From assembly GCF_017114945.1 (NCBI RefSeq), contig NZ_JABXKQ010000027.1, positions 1 to 61,401 of the forward strand: a DNA stretch of 61,401 bases. Direction: 5' to 3'. The position numbers and the translations under genes are program-made. This DNA comes from Nostoc sp. JL34 (GTDB lineage Bacteria > Cyanobacteriota > Cyanobacteriia > Cyanobacteriales > Nostocaceae). Of the stretch, positions 58,319-61,401 are shown in pieces (the first letter of the stretch is position 1; each line of letters opens with the position of its first letter). Below the pieces are notes generated by a model that made no database searches, had not been told where the DNA came from, and saw only the letters and a list, made by a program, of their open reading frames with translations.

Positions 58319-59422
58319 ATGTTATCAACCTTTCCCACTACTGCCCCAGAAGAAAATAACTTAATTCAATGTGATGCCGATCAGGGATTTATTTCCTGGC
58401 TAAGTCAAGCTGGAGGCTCAGTTGCTATCACCACCTACCAAGCTGGAAAACTGGCAGTTGTGGGCTGGAATGGGCAACAAACTACCATGCTGTTACGCCA
58501 ATTTTCCAAACCAATGGGGTTGGCAGTTCATGGTTCAAGTCTGGCACTAGCTAGTCATCACGAAGTCTGTTTATTAGCCAATGCCCCTGCATTAGCTTAT
58601 GAGTTCTTAGAAGACCAGCCTGGACGCTATGATGCCCTCTACCTGCCACGGATGACATACTTCACAGGCGACCTCAACATTCACGACCTGGAATTTGGCA
58701 GAGAAGGGCTCTGGATTGTCAACACCCGCTTTTCCTGCCTTTCTGCCTTAAGTCCAGACTTTAGCTTTGTACCGCGCTGGCATCCCAAATTTATTTCCGA
58801 AGTAGTGCCAGAAGACCGCTGCCACCTCAATGGGTTAGCGATGGTGGATGGCAATCCCAAGTATGTGACTGCCCTCGGTGCGACGGATACCGTTGGGGGA
58901 TGGCGACAGGGTAAAGCCAACGGTGGGGTCGTGGTGGAAGTGGAGAGCAATGAAATTATTTTAGATGGATTATCAATGCCCCATTCTCCAATCTGGCATG
59001 ACGGATTTTTATGGCTGCTCAATTCTGGTGCTGGGGAAATATGGCGCATTCATCCAGAATCAGGAGACAAACAGGTAGTCTGTGTGCTGCCTGGATTTCT
59101 GCGGGGATTGTGTTGCGTCGGGTATTACGGCCTAGTCGGACTTTGCCAGATTCGGGAACGGCATATTTTTGGGGGGTTGCCCATTACCCAACGGTTTGAG
59201 CGGTTGCTCTGTGGTGTGGCAGTAGTGGATTTGCGAAATGGCCAACAGGTGGGGATGCTGAAGTTCACGACAGGCTGTCAAGAACTTTATGATGTGCAGT
59301 TTCTCTCTGGTGTACAGCGTCCGATGCTTTTAAATCAAGAACGAAAAGAAATCCGCCAGGCATTTACTGCACCAGAGTTTAACTACTGGCTGCGACCAAG
59401 TGCGGTGATTCCTAATGACTAA
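58319..59422 (+). CDS. TIGR03032 (DUF4915) family protein
   Basis: A 367-residue soluble protein of the TIGR03032 family, function unknown. Sequence words ITTYQAGKLAVVGWNG, DLNIHDLEFGREGLWIVNT, CHLNGLAMVDGNPKYVTALGATD and MPHSPIWHDGFLWLLNSGAGEIWRI suggest a six- or seven-bladed beta-propeller. No signal peptide. In other organisms such proteins often accompany large repeat or calcium-binding proteins or glycosylation genes; here the next gene, 66 bases on, is a giant repeat protein on the same strand, so co-expression is possible. Confidence 0.82.
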   Translation: MLSTFPTTAPEENNLIQCDADQGFISWLSQAGGSVAITTYQAGKLAVVGWNGQQTTMLLRQFSKPMGLAVHGSSLALASHHEVCLLANAPALAYEFLEDQPGRYDALYLPRMTYFTGDLNIHDLEFGREGLWIVNTRFSCLSALSPDFSFVPRWHPKFISEVVPEDRCHLNGLAMVDGNPKYVTALGATDTVGGWRQGKANGGVVVEVESNEIILDGLSMPHSPIWHDGFLWLLNSGAGEIWRIHPESGDKQVVCVLPGFLRGLCCVGYYGLVGLCQIRERHIFGGLPITQRFERLLCGVAVVDLRNGQQVGMLKFTTGCQELYDVQFLSGVQRPMLLNQERKEIRQAFTAPEFNYWLRPSAVIPND

Positions 59423-59488
59423 GGAATCTGCCGAATCAGAGCGTAATTGTTGAAATCAAATTTTTAGTTTTTTTTCAGAGGTTTTTTC

Positions 59489-61401
59489 ATGACTGAATTC
59501 CAAGTCAATACCACCACCACCGGCAATCAATCTAACTCCACAGTGGCGATAGATGCAGATGGGGATTTTGTCATTTCCTGGACTAGCAATGGTCAAGACG
59601 GATCTGCTGATGGGATATATGCCCAACGCTACAACCATGCTGGGGTGGCTCAAGGGGACGAATTTAAGGTCAATACGACCACCACCAACAGTCAATCTAA
59701 CCCCACAGTAGCGATAGATGCAGATGGGGATTTTGTCATTTCCTGGACTAGCAATGGTCAGGACGGATCTGCTGATGGGATATATGCCCAACGCTACAAC
59801 CATGCTGGGGTGGCTCAAGGGGACGAATTTAAGGTCAATACGACCACCACCAACAGTCAATCTAACCCCACAGTAGCGATGGATTCAGATGGGGACTTTG
59901 TTATTTCCTGGCAAAGCTATGGTCAGGACGGGTCTGGTGATGGGATATATGCCCAACGCTACAACAATGCTGGGGTGGCTCAAGGGGGCGAATTTAAGGT
60001 CAATACGACCACCAGCTACAATCAAAATAACCCCACAGTAGCGATGGATGGAACGGGGGATTTTGTTATTTCCTGGCAAAGCTATTATCAAGATGGGGAT
60101 GGCTATGGGATATATGCTCAACGCTACAACAGTGCTGGCGTAGCTCAAGGGGGCGAATTTAAAGTCAATACCTATACCAGCAGCTTTCAATATAATCCCA
60201 CAGTAGCGATAGATGGAACGGGGGATTTTGTTATTTCCTGGCAAAGCTATAGTCAGGACGGATCTGATAATGGGATATATGCCCAACGCTACAACAGTGC
60301 CGGGGTGGCTCAAGGGGGCGAATTTAAGGTCAATACCTACACCACCAATAGTCAATCTAACCCTACAGTAGCGATGGATGCAGGGGGGAACTTTGTCATT
60401 TCCTGGACTAGTAATGGTCAGGACGGGTCTAGCAGTGGGATATATGCTCAACGCTACAACAGTGCTGGCGTAGCTCAAGGGGGCGAATTTAAGGTTAATA
60501 CCTACACCACCAATAGTCAATCTAACCCTACAGTAGCGATGGATGAAGGGGGGGACTTTATCATTTCCTGGACTAGCGATGGTCAAGACGGGTCTAGCAA
60601 TGGGATATATGCCCAACTAAACACTAATAGTGGGGTTCCTCCGACAATCACCTCTGCTTCTATCTCTGCCTTGGCATACACAGAGAACGCCACTACAGCC
60701 ATAGACTCAGCCATCACCGTCAGTGATGTCGACTCCCCCAATCTGGCTAGTGCCACCATCAGCATTACCAGTGGTTTCGCCTCTGCTCAAGATATCCTCG
60801 CCTTCACCAACCAAAATGGGATTACGGGCAGCTACGAAAACAGCACAGGCATTTTAACCTTAACTGGCAGTGCCACTGTTGCTAATTATCAAACCGCACT
60901 GCGTTCCGTTACTTATAGCAACAGCAGTGATAACCCCAGTCTTACACCTCGTACTATCAGCTTTATAGTTAATGATGGGACTGCTAATAGTACTGCTGTC
61001 ACGCGCAATCTTAATATTACGGCAGTAAATGATGTGCCCATTACTACTGCTACCAACTCTGTCCTGGCATACACCGAAAACACCACTATAGGTATCGACT
61101 CAGGTATCACCGTCAGTGATGTAGACTCACCCAACTTGGTTAGTGCCACCGTCAGCATTACCAATGGTTTCGCCTCTGCTCAAGATACTCTTGCCTTCAC
61201 CAACCAAAGTGGGATTACGGGCAGCTACAACAGCAGCACAGGCGTTTTAACCTTAACTGGCAGTTCCACTGTTGCTAATTATCAAACCGCACTGCGTTCC
61301 GTTACTTATAGCAACAGCAGTGATAACCCCAGTCTTACACCTCGTACTATCAGCTTTATAGTTAATGATGGGACTGCTAATAGTACTGCTGTCACGCGCA
61401 A
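59489..61401 (+). CDS. Giant repeat protein, 5' part (runs off the window)
   Basis: An open frame from ATG 59489 (AGAGG seven bases upstream) to the window edge, at least 637 codons with no stop. Residues about 5-389 are seven units of exactly 55 residues (165 bp), each with EF(K/Q)VNT, NPTVAMD, GDFVISW, GQDGS and GIYAQRYN; they resemble surface-protein repeats of propeller type. Then two copies of a 131-residue cadherin-like module follow (ITVSDVDSPN, YQTALRSVTYSNSSDNPS, RTISFIVNDGTANS). There is no N-terminal signal; type I secretion by a C-terminal signal beyond the window would fit. Probably a secreted or cell-surface adhesin-like protein. Confidence 0.85.
   Translation, partial: MTEFQVNTTTTGNQSNSTVAIDADGDFVISWTSNGQDGSADGIYAQRYNHAGVAQGDEFKVNTTTTNSQSNPTVAIDADGDFVISWTSNGQDGSADGIYAQRYNHAGVAQGDEFKVNTTTTNSQSNPTVAMDSDGDFVISWQSYGQDGSGDGIYAQRYNNAGVAQGGEFKVNTTTSYNQNNPTVAMDGTGDFVISWQSYYQDGDGYGIYAQRYNSAGVAQGGEFKVNTYTSSFQYNPTVAIDGTGDFVISWQSYSQDGSDNGIYAQRYNSAGVAQGGEFKVNTYTTNSQSNPTVAMDAGGNFVISWTSNGQDGSSSGIYAQRYNSAGVAQGGEFKVNTYTTNSQSNPTVAMDEGGDFIISWTSDGQDGSSNGIYAQLNTNSGVPPTITSASISALAYTENATTAIDSAITVSDVDSPNLASATISITSGFASAQDILAFTNQNGITGSYENSTGILTLTGSATVANYQTALRSVTYSNSSDNPSLTPRTISFIVNDGTANSTAVTRNLNITAVNDVPITTATNSVLAYTENTTIGIDSGITVSDVDSPNLVSATVSITNGFASAQDTLAFTNQSGITGSYNSSTGVLTLTGSSTVANYQTALRSVTYSNSSDNPSLTPRTISFIVNDGTANSTAVTR
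59501..60655 (+). repeat. Seven tandem 165-bp coding repeats
   Basis: The phase word AAGGTCAATA or its variants recurs at 59501, 59666, 59831, 59996, 60161, 60326 and 60491, each exactly 165 bases apart. Units 2 and 3 are nearly identical to unit 1 in parts. Confidence 0.9.
60661..61401 (+). repeat. Tandem 393-bp coding repeats (at least two)
   Basis: CAGTGATGT of the cadherin-like module recurs at 60721 and 61114. From 60873 and 61266 onward, 136 bases are identical to the end of the window. Confidence 0.88.

Noticed and set aside
59456..61164. Several minus-strand open frames opposite the giant repeat gene
   Set aside because: They are periodic shadows of the 165-bp and 393-bp repeats. 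The plus-strand frame has a start, a ribosome-binding site and family-like domains.
59489..61401. Giant repeat protein as a phage tail fibre
   Set aside because: No phage genes are nearby. The repeat types are those of bacterial surface or secreted proteins.

Overview
The window reads as chromosome of a filamentous, heterocyst-type cyanobacterium of the Nostoc/Anabaena group. The evidence is the abundance of the HIP1 octamer GCGATCGC, a ccbP gene, labA, ycf35, DUF3038/DUF4335, DUF1517 and DUF2288 genes, a cyanobacterial long-form ThiE, and intergenic DNA full of heptamer repeats and small dispersed repeats (SDRs) of the Nostoc kind. Species assignment is inference. No rRNA, tRNA or CRISPR array was seen.

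Layout. 0.1-5.8 kb: sugar O-acetyltransferase, ccbP (calcium buffer), DUF1517 membrane protein, a GT4 glycosyltransferase and a class D beta-lactamase-like protein. 5.8-7.2 kb: thiS and thiE on the minus strand. 7.7-12 kb: an exported beta-helix/SPOR protein, then a TetR regulator with a recombinase-like C-terminal half, divergent from a delta-9-type fatty-acid desaturase; paired palindromes between them look like its operators. 12.2-16.1 kb: a five-module response regulator and an insertion sequence whose transposase is split by a 55-bp SDR. 16.2-19.8 kb: lptC, labA and metG on the minus strand. 20.2-21.9 kb: an acyltransferase and an alpha/beta hydrolase resembling the two halves of plant phytyl-ester synthases. 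22-26.2 kb: a TIR-domain protein, an EcsC-like protein and pepA.

26.4-30.7 kb is a lipid-synthesis block, plsX-fabH-fabD-plsC, with a dead histidine-kinase fragment before plsC. 31-35.2 kb: an AI-2E/PerM membrane protein, a DUF2288 protein and mutS2, which carries heptamer repeats translated in frame between its two ATPase motifs. 35.3-38.8 kb: a truncated binding-protein gene and the DUF3038-DUF4335 pair. 39.1-40.2 kb: a compact minus-strand operon DUF2997-ycf35-ferredoxin. 40.8-43.9 kb is an accessory patch: tyrosine phosphatase, methyltransferase, an orphan antitoxin whose ParE-like toxin is cut to 14 codons, and a stand-alone HsdR-N-type nuclease. 44.4-47.8 kb: an overlapping efflux operon (ABC ATPase, ABC-2 permease, MarR regulator, MFS pump). 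48.0 kb: a small protein made of six 13-residue repeats. 49.0-52.4 kb: the iron-uptake operon efeUOB with a candidate Fur site. 52.4-57.3 kb: a relic of a recN 3' end, a VOC-like protein, recN and an ABC1/UbiB-like kinase. 57.3-61.4 kb: a decayed calcium-binding-domain fragment, a TIGR03032 protein and the 5' part of a giant repeat protein running off the window.

The recurring theme is repeat-driven remodelling: SDRs and heptamer repeats sit inside genes (beta-helix protein, response regulator, transposase, mutS2, DUF4335), provide start codons (fabD, hydrolase), and lie among at least five gene relics. The best candidates for undescribed biology are the TetR-recombinase fusion with its operators, the 13-residue-repeat protein, the DUF2997-Ycf35-ferredoxin module and the repeat-bearing MutS2. 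I did not find one unambiguous new multi-gene system.
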